Source of the DNA: JAIRVZ01 sp031553415 | GTDB taxonomy: Bacteria > Bacteroidota > Bacteroidia > Bacteroidales > Azobacteroidaceae | Direction of reading: 5' to 3' | Assembly (NCBI GenBank): GCA_031553415.1 | Contig: JAVBLO010000063.1 | Location: 11,919 to 75,918 of the forward strand | DNA length: 64,000 nucleotides | Notes under the pieces: generated by a model | What the model was told of the DNA's origin: nothing | What the model saw: the letters and a program-made list of their open reading frames with translations, nothing else | Database searches by the model: none | In this document: in pieces, positions 36,790 to 45,387 of the stretch | Layout of the letters: every line of letters begins with the position of its first letter | Numbering within the stretch: position 1 is the first letter of the stretch | Made by a program: the position numbers and the translations under genes

Positions 36790-38045
36790 TTTTTACCAAA
36801 TTTCAGATCGTAATAAGCGGCCAAAAAACGGAGGGTAAAGGTTGTACCTAAATCCCTGTTGATAATTTTAGGAGTATTATTACTGCTAATACTCGTTGTT
36901 ACTTCCACTGTAGCACCTCTCAGGTTAGGATCGGGATGATTTTTATCAAAAATAGAAGTCATCAACCAGGAAACCGAACGTTCATAATTGGGAATAAATT
37001 CCGGATAACCATATTGTACAAGCCTCAGCCATAATAAACCGGCAAAAGCGACTTCCGAACTACATATAGAGCTTTTGTCCATTGTTCCATCCAATTTGGC
37101 ATGATAAAACATAGCTCCATTTTTCTGTTGATAATTGGTGTAAAAACGGGCTGTACGAGCTGCCGACTCCAGATACTTCCGGTCTTTTGTCATTTCATAT
37201 GCTTCGAGTAATGATTCGGCGTTCCATATATTATAGCGTGGATGGAAAGAGCCTTTTTCTGCATTGTTGGGACGAAATTGCATCCACAAACCTTCGGGTG
37301 TCTGAAAATTAACAAGAGAATCGCAGAGAGTAACATAAGCTTCCTTGAAAGCATCTTCTCCTGAAAATTCATACGCCTCTTTGAATAAGAAGCCTTCTGT
37401 ATTGGAACGATAAAAATAATTCAGCTCACCATCATAGTCTTCCGGGTTTTTGATGACTTTTCCATTCCGTATATCTACATTATCGTAGCAAATACCTTTT
37501 TGGGCATCGTACATATTATTAAGCATCCAACGGGCAGCATTGGTAGCAACCTGTGCATATTTTTTGTCTTTTGTTACTTTCGACAGGTAATATATGCCGG
37601 GAGTTCCATCAGAAACAGTAGCGAATACGATTAAATCATCTCCGATAAAATTACCATGGATTCCTTTAACCATTCCTTCCAATCCAGGATGTCCTTTGAT
37701 TTCAAGTCCAACCCACCAATTACCGGCTTTAACAGCGGTATCCAGGTATTTTTGTTTTCCGGTTACACGATGCGCCTCCAAAAGTGCATTAATTAATTGC
37801 CCTGTATGCCACGGTTCTTCGTAAGGTATCCATTGGCTTTCGGAAATATTATAATCACAGCGTGATTTTCCTTCTTCGTCTATAAGGATTTTATCAGCGT
37901 AATCGGCGCTGATAGTAATTCGTTCCAATAAATCTTTTTTGGATATACCGGCCTTTGCTGTTTTTTCAGCAAAACAGGAAAAAGATGCCGCGATCGACAA
38001 GCAGACAGATAAAATTGATATGGATATCGGGGTTTTCACTTGCAA
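36786..38045 (-). CDS. Secreted alpha-barrel-like protein, possible glycan hydrolase or lyase
   Basis: This 419-residue protein has a signal peptide ending in SCFAEK. The rest is a repeating helical-hairpin pattern with conserved aromatic pairs (EEPWHTGQLINALLEAHRVT, then FHPRYNIWNAESLLEAYEMT), as in alpha/alpha six- or seven-barrel enzymes. GH88/GH105 unsaturated uronyl hydrolases have such folds, but the catalytic Asp cannot be assigned from sequence alone. It ends with an ATGA overlap onto the GH28 gene at 34864. Judging by context it would finish GH28 or lyase products. Confidence 0.65.
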   Translation of the reverse strand: MQVKTPISISILSVCLSIAASFSCFAEKTAKAGISKKDLLERITISADYADKILIDEEGKSRCDYNISESQWIPYEEPWHTGQLINALLEAHRVTGKQKYLDTAVKAGNWWVGLEIKGHPGLEGMVKGIHGNFIGDDLIVFATVSDGTPGIYYLSKVTKDKKYAQVATNAARWMLNNMYDAQKGICYDNVDIRNGKVIKNPEDYDGELNYFYRSNTEGFLFKEAYEFSGEDAFKEAYVTLCDSLVNFQTPEGLWMQFRPNNAEKGSFHPRYNIWNAESLLEAYEMTKDRKYLESAARTARFYTNYQQKNGAMFYHAKLDGTMDKSSICSSEVAFAGLLWLRLVQYGYPEFIPNYERSVSWLMTSIFDKNHPDPNLRGATVEVTTSISSNNTPKIINRDLGTTFTLRFLAAYYDLKFGKK

Positions 38046-38085
38046 TTTTTTTTACTTTACACAGATTTAGATCCGCTGAACGTTG

Positions 38086-38142
38086 TTTCACGGATTCCAC
38101 AGATTCTAAAAGACTTAATTAATCAGTGGAATCCGTGTGAAA
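38086..38142. repeat. TTTCACGGATTCCAC inverted repeat
   Basis: TTTCACGGATTCCAC at 38086-38100 pairs with GTGGAATCCGTGTGAAA at 38126-38142, apart from a 2-base insertion. It lies in the gap between the Ig-like gene and the alpha-barrel gene and is of the same family as the repeats at 13080 and 15032. Confidence 0.75.
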
Positions 38143-38147
38143 TTTAT

Positions 38148-40442
38148 TTAGAAAATAGTTTTTGCTATCTTGGTGCTTCCATCAGGCATAGTACATTTTA
38201 CGATATGTACACCTTTTAATCCTGTTACAGGAATTTCTTTTGTACCGGCAGTTTTCACAAGCACGCCCAATTGGTTATAAATAGCGACTTTAGCTACAGG
38301 TTCTGAAATATTCAAGACTCCGCCTTCTACAGACAATACTATACTTTGTTTCTTTACAGAAAGAATACCTTCCGGTCCGGGGAAGTTAGTAGTGAACTTG
38401 ATTGAGCCTCCTGCATACGGATTGTTCGACAAGTCAACCAATGCGCCGGCCGGAATTTCTACAGTATATTCAAATTGGTCAAGCAAAGCATCAAGGTTGG
38501 TAAGAACCAGATTTCCATCTCTTAAAGTAAGAATATGGTCTTCATACAGATTAACGTCTTCCAATCCTTTTAATTTGATAGCCACATTGTGCTTAATCAG
38601 GTCTTCTCCTACTTTCACAGTTTCAGAGAATGGAATGAAAATCTGAGCTTTACTATTGGTGTTGTAGTTGGTATAAGTTACTTCCTGAGTTGTAAGAACT
38701 GATGGAGCAACATTATCGACAGGAGTATTTTCAATAATTACATCATCAATATAATAGCTTGTACTAGAGCGAACTTCATAAAACCATTTCACATATTGTG
38801 AAGTAGGTTTAAGAGGATAAGAACGTAAACCAATTGTGGAACTTGCAACAGGAATCATAGGAGTCAAATCAGGAGCATCTGTTGTAGGGATAACATCGGG
38901 GGCTCCGGAAGGAGTATAAACGACAACATCTTCCCACAAATCTCCATCTGCTGATTCTTTCAATGCAATCTTGAAGTTGGAAGTATTGTTTCCATAACGG
39001 ATGCGGAAGCTGATGCGATTAGCACCCGGTTTGAAATAGTTCTCTACCCAATAAGAAGTGTTATTTATATTAGCTGTGGTAAATGAAATATTATTCATTT
39101 TTACCGTATTGTCATCACTTGTAAGGTTTTTTATCCAACCTTCAGCAGTGATATATTTCCATGAATGATCTGCATCGCCTTTGTAAACAACAGGAAGATT
39201 GGCCTGTTTCAAGCCTTGTTTAGTGATAGTTACAGTCCATGTTTTTTTACTTCCGTCTTCAGCTGTTACAATGTAAGTTGCAGTACCTGTAGAGAAATCT
39301 TTATAGGAAACCAAGTCTGCTGTAGCATATTCAGACAATGTTATTGCCGGTTTCAAATCGCTCATCAAATCAACATCATAATTAGCTGTGACATTAATCG
39401 TTGCATTCTGGGAGTTAATTACTTCCGTTCCTATCTGGTTGTGAATCTTAAATGAAAGGATTTCTTTTTCAGAATTACCTGTTGCTTTTGTAAAAAATGT
39501 TATCAAAACATCATCTGTAGTAGGGTTATTTGCCATATCCTTAATAGAACCTCGGTCGGCAATAGCATAATATTCATCATTCAGGTTCAAATGAAAATCT
39601 ACAGGAAATGGTATTGTTACTGTATTCTGATCAAATTTCAACATGTCACTTGTTAATTCAAATTTTGAAGTGGCAGCTTTATTCATAACAGTAATGCCGG
39701 CGTCTCCACCTGATTTAACAGGCTCACTGAATGTTAATTTAACTTCCCTCAAAGAAGGTGATATTCCAGTTTCTCCATCAAAAGGTGCACTTGACTCGAG
39801 TGCCGGAGGTATATTATCTGCAACGAATTTTGTAACTTTCAACGAAATGAGTTTCAATGCTCCACTGTTACTGTGAACTGTTATCCTGATAGGAGTTCCG
39901 GCAGGGAATCTTTTGGGACAAATAAACTCTCCGCAAACTTCTGAAGAAACAGGATGTCCGAATTGAGGAGCTATTGTTTCATCGTCTGCCATCCACGATC
40001 CGCCGCCATCTAAAGAGTATTCAATAGCCATTACCCTATTTACCGGATTAGAAGCTGAAGCCCGGAAGAAAGATATCTGGACATCCTGATCGAAAACCGG
40101 CAACAGGAAATAACCAGCAGTTGTTTTTGTGCCAATACCATTTTTACTCATGTCGGAGTTATCGTTTTTCCCCAAATCAATATAACCGGCAGAACAAGTT
40201 CCAAGTGCTTTTCCGGCAGGAGTTACAGCACATCTCACTGCGGTAAATGCAAATTGTTTTCCGTTATAAGTAATTGTTTGATTGACTGTTGTCAGAGGAC
40301 TGCTTGCTGTAGTGCCTTCTGTTACCCAACCTTCTGCTGCATTGAAGTTGGTTTCAAATATCACCTCTTCCGCCTTCAGGATATTAAGTGATGCAAGTAA
40401 AAAAGCTGCAATCGCAAATACATTTAGTAATTGTTTTTTCAT
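38148..40442 (-). CDS. T9SS-sorted multidomain Ig-like protein (paralogue of 30056)
   Basis: This 764-residue protein has a signal peptide ending in NILKAEE and the same domain order as the protein at 30056. An N-terminal beta domain (NFNAAEGWVTEGTTASSP) is followed by an SbsA-type Ig domain (DNIPPALESSAPFDGETG), a DUF5018-like domain (EDGSKKTWTVTITKQ), a discoidin-like region (ISFRIRYGNNTSNFKIALKE, then YVKWFYEVRSSTSYYIDDV), an Ig-like segment and a T9SS sorting domain (KVAIYNQLGVLVKTAGTKEI). No catalytic site is visible. It is probably a surface glycan-binding protein. Confidence 0.72.
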   Translation of the reverse strand: MKKQLLNVFAIAAFLLASLNILKAEEVIFETNFNAAEGWVTEGTTASSPLTTVNQTITYNGKQFAFTAVRCAVTPAGKALGTCSAGYIDLGKNDNSDMSKNGIGTKTTAGYFLLPVFDQDVQISFFRASASNPVNRVMAIEYSLDGGGSWMADDETIAPQFGHPVSSEVCGEFICPKRFPAGTPIRITVHSNSGALKLISLKVTKFVADNIPPALESSAPFDGETGISPSLREVKLTFSEPVKSGGDAGITVMNKAATSKFELTSDMLKFDQNTVTIPFPVDFHLNLNDEYYAIADRGSIKDMANNPTTDDVLITFFTKATGNSEKEILSFKIHNQIGTEVINSQNATINVTANYDVDLMSDLKPAITLSEYATADLVSYKDFSTGTATYIVTAEDGSKKTWTVTITKQGLKQANLPVVYKGDADHSWKYITAEGWIKNLTSDDNTVKMNNISFTTANINNTSYWVENYFKPGANRISFRIRYGNNTSNFKIALKESADGDLWEDVVVYTPSGAPDVIPTTDAPDLTPMIPVASSTIGLRSYPLKPTSQYVKWFYEVRSSTSYYIDDVIIENTPVDNVAPSVLTTQEVTYTNYNTNSKAQIFIPFSETVKVGEDLIKHNVAIKLKGLEDVNLYEDHILTLRDGNLVLTNLDALLDQFEYTVEIPAGALVDLSNNPYAGGSIKFTTNFPGPEGILSVKKQSIVLSVEGGVLNISEPVAKVAIYNQLGVLVKTAGTKEIPVTGLKGVHIVKCTMPDGSTKIAKTIF

Positions 40443-40486
40443 GACTTTGAATTTGTTTTATAGTTTTTATTGTGAACAATTTAATT

Positions 40487-42652
40487 TTACCTGGTTACTT
40501 TCAGCACTCCGGTTTCCCCTGTCTTCAAAATATATCTTATAATGTAAACTCCTTGAGAAAGATCGGAAATATTCATTTCTGCTTCTGAAGTTTCTTTAAT
40601 CCTGGTTCCTGATATTGTGTATATATACATTCTTTTTACAGAAGATTCCGCTATAATCGAATTACCCAACTTATGTAAAGGATTTTTCCGGATTTGCGGT
40701 TGATATATTGCATTTGGTTTTTCCGGATATTTTTCAACAAACAAGCGGGTCAGGTTATTTGAATTTTGTCCTGTTACCGTGATTCTCAATTGTACAGGTT
40801 CTTCACTTGTGAATCCGAAAACATATTCAATACAGCCCGAAGTAGCTTCCGAATCGTCTGTATCAATTGGTTCCCAAACACTTGGATTTTTAAGATTTGT
40901 TTCAGTAGGAGCTATTCCAGCTCTCAAACGGTCTAAACGCATGTGAGCCCCAGACTTGAAGTCACGGTAAATTTTAATCTGTCCTACACTTGGCAATAAT
41001 GGCAACACAAGCCAACCTGGATCCGCTTTCTGTGCAGGATTAATTGTGATTCTTCCCTTGGTATCACAAGTAGTGGAAGCTTTAGGATCAACAGCACTGC
41101 ATGTATAAAGATATGTACCCGAAAATTTCGGATATGTTTTTGTTTCTTTATAAAAAGTGTGATCTGTAGTTCCCCCCTGTTTTGTCCATGTAGTAAAATC
41201 TTCATCAATAAGCAGATTTTCGATTGAGCCATAAGTATCATCCACTTCCGAAATATCATCAATCGGAGTCATATATTGAAACAATCCTAACAGGATAAGA
41301 CTGTTACTTTCGTTACTCACCCAGTTTTCATCAACAGTTTTATTTTGATAGATACTCCAATCAGGGTTCAGTTGAAAAGGATAGCCTGCAGTACTTGCAC
41401 GATATCCATTAACTATTAGGTTTGAAAATTCTTTAGTATCGGGTAAATACATTCCTCTTTGGCCTTTGGGTTTTGTATTTTCCGTTGTCAGGAGCTTTAA
41501 CATTTCATCTTGCATTTCACTCCAGTTATTACCAATAATCTGATTTGCCAGGTAATAAGTTCCAAGTAAAGAAGCTTGTCTCATTTCTTTTTTGTCTGCA
41601 GCTACATAACCGGCCTTTTTTCCATCACCGCTATCAGCGATATACATCATTTGATAAAATCCGCCGTAAGTTTTATCATGAATACCTTCGCGTTGAAGCG
41701 CATTCAACATTTTTATCGATATTTCAATGAATTTTTCCCTGATTTCCGGACGATTGGTAATAGCAGCTGCACGCACCAAAGCATCAATTTCTTCTGAAGC
41801 TTCACCAAGTTTGCATTGTCCATCCCACAATTTATTTTGGAAAGCAGAATAATCATAACGATTTGTAATAGTGCCCGAAGCATCTTTTTTATATCCTGAA
41901 TTTCCAAACAAGTAAATACGGCCAAATAATCCGTATTTTTCAGAGAATGATTGTTCGTAAGCAGTTAATACCTGGCGATAACCAGCATCTACCCATTCCG
42001 GTCTGTTGAAACGGGTTCCGCAATCGACCATGGCAGCTCCAGCTTCAACCTGATGGTCTACACGGTATGCTTTATCCAGATAAATGGTAGAAGTTCCACA
42101 GTCACAATTACCCATATCGGTTTCATAATAAACACCTAAATCATGGTCAATCTGGTCATACACATTGCTTCCCCATTGCATAATTATATTCTTCCAAAAC
42201 GGCTTATTTCCACTATATTCCCACAAGCGGAGTAATACATAATACATCCAGCCTTTTTTGCTGCTCATTTTCTGGAACTTTGCCGTTACTGTAGGTTCCA
42301 AACGGGCTATAGCTTCATCAAAGAAATTATCGCCATCATGCAAACGTTTAAACCAGTAATAATGCTGCAAGGCCCGTATATCATTTTGAGTATCATGGCG
42401 GGTTTCTCCATTCCGGTCATCATATCCACCCCCGGAATCGTTGTTAACCCTATCGGGCAAATCCCTGCGCCAGTTGATAAGGATACCTTTATTGGCAGGA
42501 TCCCACCCATAAGAGCTGATTCCCATTAATGTTTCAAAGGCAACAGTATCAGCACGTAAAGACATAAGCTTTACTTTGCTCTCATCTTTTTGTGCATTGA
42601 CAGACATTAGTCCGAAAAGCACAACAATTGTTATCAAGTATATTTTTTTCAT
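40487..42652 (-). CDS. T9SS-sorted alpha-barrel-like protein, domain order B (accessory domain after helical domain)
   Basis: This 721-residue protein has a signal peptide ending in VNAQKD. The helical domain comes first (about 30-480: YYVLLRLWEY, AYRVDHQVEAGAAMVDCG, WVSNESNSLILLGLFQYM) and is closely similar to that of the protein at 21539. The beta domain follows (about 490-640, with CDTKGRITINPAQKADPGW and LLPSVGQIKIYRDFKSG), and a T9SS sorting domain (MYIYTISGTRIKETSEAEMN) ends the protein. The two paralogues thus carry the same modules in opposite order. The catalytic activity is unknown. Confidence 0.72.
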   Translation of the reverse strand: MKKIYLITIVVLFGLMSVNAQKDESKVKLMSLRADTVAFETLMGISSYGWDPANKGILINWRRDLPDRVNNDSGGGYDDRNGETRHDTQNDIRALQHYYWFKRLHDGDNFFDEAIARLEPTVTAKFQKMSSKKGWMYYVLLRLWEYSGNKPFWKNIIMQWGSNVYDQIDHDLGVYYETDMGNCDCGTSTIYLDKAYRVDHQVEAGAAMVDCGTRFNRPEWVDAGYRQVLTAYEQSFSEKYGLFGRIYLFGNSGYKKDASGTITNRYDYSAFQNKLWDGQCKLGEASEEIDALVRAAAITNRPEIREKFIEISIKMLNALQREGIHDKTYGGFYQMMYIADSGDGKKAGYVAADKKEMRQASLLGTYYLANQIIGNNWSEMQDEMLKLLTTENTKPKGQRGMYLPDTKEFSNLIVNGYRASTAGYPFQLNPDWSIYQNKTVDENWVSNESNSLILLGLFQYMTPIDDISEVDDTYGSIENLLIDEDFTTWTKQGGTTDHTFYKETKTYPKFSGTYLYTCSAVDPKASTTCDTKGRITINPAQKADPGWLVLPLLPSVGQIKIYRDFKSGAHMRLDRLRAGIAPTETNLKNPSVWEPIDTDDSEATSGCIEYVFGFTSEEPVQLRITVTGQNSNNLTRLFVEKYPEKPNAIYQPQIRKNPLHKLGNSIIAESSVKRMYIYTISGTRIKETSEAEMNISDLSQGVYIIRYILKTGETGVLKVTR

Positions 42653-42655
42653 GAT

Positions 42656-43651
42656 TTATAAATCTTTTACTATACGAAAACCTATTTCATCGGAGCGGGT
42701 TCCGGGAGAAAGGCGTAAACGGATATAGACTGTACAGAAATCTGCAGAAGAATTCCATCCGCCACCACGTACGATTTTGAACTGGCCGCTTTCAGGTCCT
42801 TTAGGATTTACCGCAATGGTGTCATTAGGAGTAGGTAACTTGTCTGAATTAGGAGCTATTCCTTTATAACATTTATCATAATAATCTTCGCCATACCAGT
42901 CTGCACACCATTCCATTACATTGCCACTCATGTCAAAAATATTCCAGAGATTGGAAGCCTTTTGTCCTGCGATTTTAGTACTTCCAACTTTCCGTGGCAT
43001 ACGGCCTGTACGGACAACCTCTTTTCCTGCCTGAGTAAATACTGTAACCGTATCTATAATCGTATTTTTTTCATCATAATAAATAGCAACATTACCTATC
43101 GTTCCACTACCGGCATACTTAGAAGTTCCTGTAGCCTTTGCACAATACTCCCATTCAGCTTCTGTCGGCAAACGTCCGCCAATCCATTCGGCAAAAGCTT
43201 TTGCTTCTTTCCATGTGATATTTACCACAGGAAAATTGCCGCGGGAACGATTTTTCCAATCAATGTAACCCCAAAAAGGTTCCGAAGGCATGGATACAAC
43301 ATCTTTATTGGCGTTAACAAATTTGCGGTATTGATCAGCTGTTACTTCATAACGCATAATTGCTATTTTTTTATTGAACTGAACTGTATGTGCAGGAAGT
43401 GCATCATCAGGACATTTGGAATCGGCACTTGTCTTTCCCATCCGGAATTCTCCTTCGCTAACCAGAATCCAATCAGCAGCAACAATCACTGTATCCGGTC
43501 GTGTGGTAGGTATTACCTGAATGTCTTTTCCGGCGTCGGGATAACCATCAGACGGGAACTCGTCAGGAACCTCATTTGTACAATTACTCATTGAAAAAGC
43601 AACAAATAACATTATTGCTGAAATACTTATATTAAATATTCTGTTTTTCAT
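42656..43651 (-). CDS. FGE-sulfatase-domain lipoprotein
   Basis: This 331-residue lipoprotein (lipobox MSNC) has the formylglycine-generating-enzyme fold: a GEFRMGKTSADS start, AIMRYEVTADQYRKFVNANK, GGRLPTEAEWEYCAKA and the ending FKIVRGGGWNSSADFCTVYI. True FGEs bind copper with two Cys in the final motif, and here only one is present (FCTVYI). It is therefore probably a non-catalytic relative, as are GldK-type proteins. No sulfatase is seen in this window. It follows susD in the operon and may be a surface component. Confidence 0.82.
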   Translation of the reverse strand: MKNRIFNISISAIMLFVAFSMSNCTNEVPDEFPSDGYPDAGKDIQVIPTTRPDTVIVAADWILVSEGEFRMGKTSADSKCPDDALPAHTVQFNKKIAIMRYEVTADQYRKFVNANKDVVSMPSEPFWGYIDWKNRSRGNFPVVNITWKEAKAFAEWIGGRLPTEAEWEYCAKATGTSKYAGSGTIGNVAIYYDEKNTIIDTVTVFTQAGKEVVRTGRMPRKVGSTKIAGQKASNLWNIFDMSGNVMEWCADWYGEDYYDKCYKGIAPNSDKLPTPNDTIAVNPKGPESGQFKIVRGGGWNSSADFCTVYIRLRLSPGTRSDEIGFRIVKDL

Positions 43652-43662
43652 ACTCTTTTTTT

Positions 43663-43747
43663 AGTTAAGAGTTAAGAATTAAGAGTTAAGAGTTAAAAGT
43701 GGCATATCATCCCACTCTTAACTTTTAACTTTTCACTCTTAACTTAG
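43663..43747. repeat. AGTTAAGAGTTAAG-type tandem inverted repeat
   Basis: The left arm (43663-43701) holds several AGAGTTAAG units ending AAAAGTGG. The right arm (43711-43747) holds the complementary CTTAACTTTTAACT units. The susD stop codon lies inside the right arm. This may be a transcript-stabilising hairpin between susD and the FGE-like gene. Confidence 0.8.
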
Positions 43748-45369
43748 TTATATCCCGGATTATTTGGTAACAGGTTACTATTCGAACGGATTTCATCTTC
43801 CGGTATAGGATGTAATAAAATCCTTGAATCCGTATTCTTGGTAATTTCAACGAAAGGAACAGTTAAAGTAACCTTGGTTGCATCGCCTTCTGTAATTTCC
43901 TTTGTTACTGAAAATTCCATCAATTTTGTAGGAATACTCAAATAATACTTTTCCCTGGTATTGTATGCATTGAGCACCTGAATAAGTTTACCTGTACGAC
44001 GCAAATCAAACAACCGTTGACATTCATGGGCAAATTCCATCCGGCGTTCATTAATGATAGTATCCTGAACTATTGAAGAGGATGTACCTGCTTTAATATC
44101 TCCGGAAACAAGCGTTGTCGTTCCTATTACTCTTGTCTTAATGAGACCGGCTCTGTTACGCACTTTATTGATCCAAGTGATGGCATCTGCTGTATTACCC
44201 GTCGCATTCAAAGCTTCGGCATAAACCAGTATGGCATCTGAGATACGGAGTAATACTTCATTCGGAGCTCCTGTATTTTGATCTGAGGTATTAACATCAA
44301 CCCTCTTCATGATACATGGTTTTCCTCCACTTATACGGTAATTGGCAGAAAAACGCTTATCTTCAAATTGTTTGCTGAACGCTTCAAATAAAGATGTGGA
44401 AGGGACATAGTTCTGATAACCTGTAGTTTCACACGAATTAATTTTTGATTTCGGTGCAAAATCCCTGTGAGTAGTGTTATTATATCCGCTTTGAGCCAAT
44501 GATTCTATTTCCCAGATAACTTCTTTTTTCCGGTTCTTGTCACTTTTATGGTTTACATTAAAAATGGCTGCGTAATCGATCATCGAATATTGCTTGGAAT
44601 CATCATCCGAATATCTGTCAATCAAATATTGAACAGCATCCTTGCATTCGGGATACATTTTTTGCGCCAGGTAAGCTTTTGCCTTCAACAAACGAACTGC
44701 TCCCCGGGTAATTACCAGGTCATATTTAATATCCGTACCCGGACGAATTATAACGGAATAAGGAGCATCATTCAACACTTCTGCATCATTCAGGTCATCA
44801 ATAATCAACTGATATATTTCGGAAGCAGGTTCTCTTTTCGGACGAATATCAGCACGGATATCATAAGTACCGGTAGTAATTTTAGGCACATCACCCCATA
44901 ACTGTACTAACATAAAGTATGCCCACGCCCGTAAGAATTTAGCTTCGGCAACAATCATTTTCTGATTATCTTTTGAAGTCTGTGTCGGGGTTTCCATATT
45001 GGGGACATTATCAATAATCAGGTTTGCATTATTGATCACAGTCCATAACTTTCCCCATACGTTGACAAAATACTTGTTACGGGTATCGAAATACAAACTG
45101 GTGAGTTGACGGCGGGCCTGGTCAGTTCCGGCAAAGTCCATATCATCGCACATCGCGTCTGTTACAGAAACAAAATCGGTTCCGAACACAACATCTTTCA
45201 CTGCTGCATACGTTCCATAAAGCGCTTTGGCTGCTTCGGCATCAGTCTTATAAAAATTATCCACGGAATATTGATCCGGCAGTTTTTCATCAAGGAACTC
45301 ACAGGAGTTAAATACCAGCGTGAAGGTCAATGCCGAAATAATTGTTATGATTGTTTTATTCATTTTCAT
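43744..45369 (-). CDS. SusD/RagB-family glycan-binding lipoprotein
   Basis: This 541-residue lipoprotein has a lipobox (VFNSC) and the SusD N-terminal pattern FLDEKLPDQYSVDNFYKTDA. TPR-like helices around KMIVAEAKFLRAWAYFMLVQ and the C-terminal IINERRMEFAHECQRLFDLR complete the fold. SusD lids the SusC channel and helps capture oligosaccharides. It sits 19 bp after the SusC gene, which is the defining pair of a PUL. Confidence 0.95.
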   Translation of the reverse strand: MKMNKTIITIISALTFTLVFNSCEFLDEKLPDQYSVDNFYKTDAEAAKALYGTYAAVKDVVFGTDFVSVTDAMCDDMDFAGTDQARRQLTSLYFDTRNKYFVNVWGKLWTVINNANLIIDNVPNMETPTQTSKDNQKMIVAEAKFLRAWAYFMLVQLWGDVPKITTGTYDIRADIRPKREPASEIYQLIIDDLNDAEVLNDAPYSVIIRPGTDIKYDLVITRGAVRLLKAKAYLAQKMYPECKDAVQYLIDRYSDDDSKQYSMIDYAAIFNVNHKSDKNRKKEVIWEIESLAQSGYNNTTHRDFAPKSKINSCETTGYQNYVPSTSLFEAFSKQFEDKRFSANYRISGGKPCIMKRVDVNTSDQNTGAPNEVLLRISDAILVYAEALNATGNTADAITWINKVRNRAGLIKTRVIGTTTLVSGDIKAGTSSSIVQDTIINERRMEFAHECQRLFDLRRTGKLIQVLNAYNTREKYYLSIPTKLMEFSVTKEITEGDATKVTLTVPFVEITKNTDSRILLHPIPEDEIRSNSNLLPNNPGYN

Positions 45370-45387
45370 AATGATATCATTAATTGG

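Noticed and set aside
42656..43651. Sulfated-glycan degradation by this PUL
   Set aside because: No sulfatase signature was found, and the FGE-like protein lacks part of the copper site.
43663..43747. CRISPR-like array between susD and the FGE-like gene
   Set aside because: The units are short, tandem and complementary without spacers.
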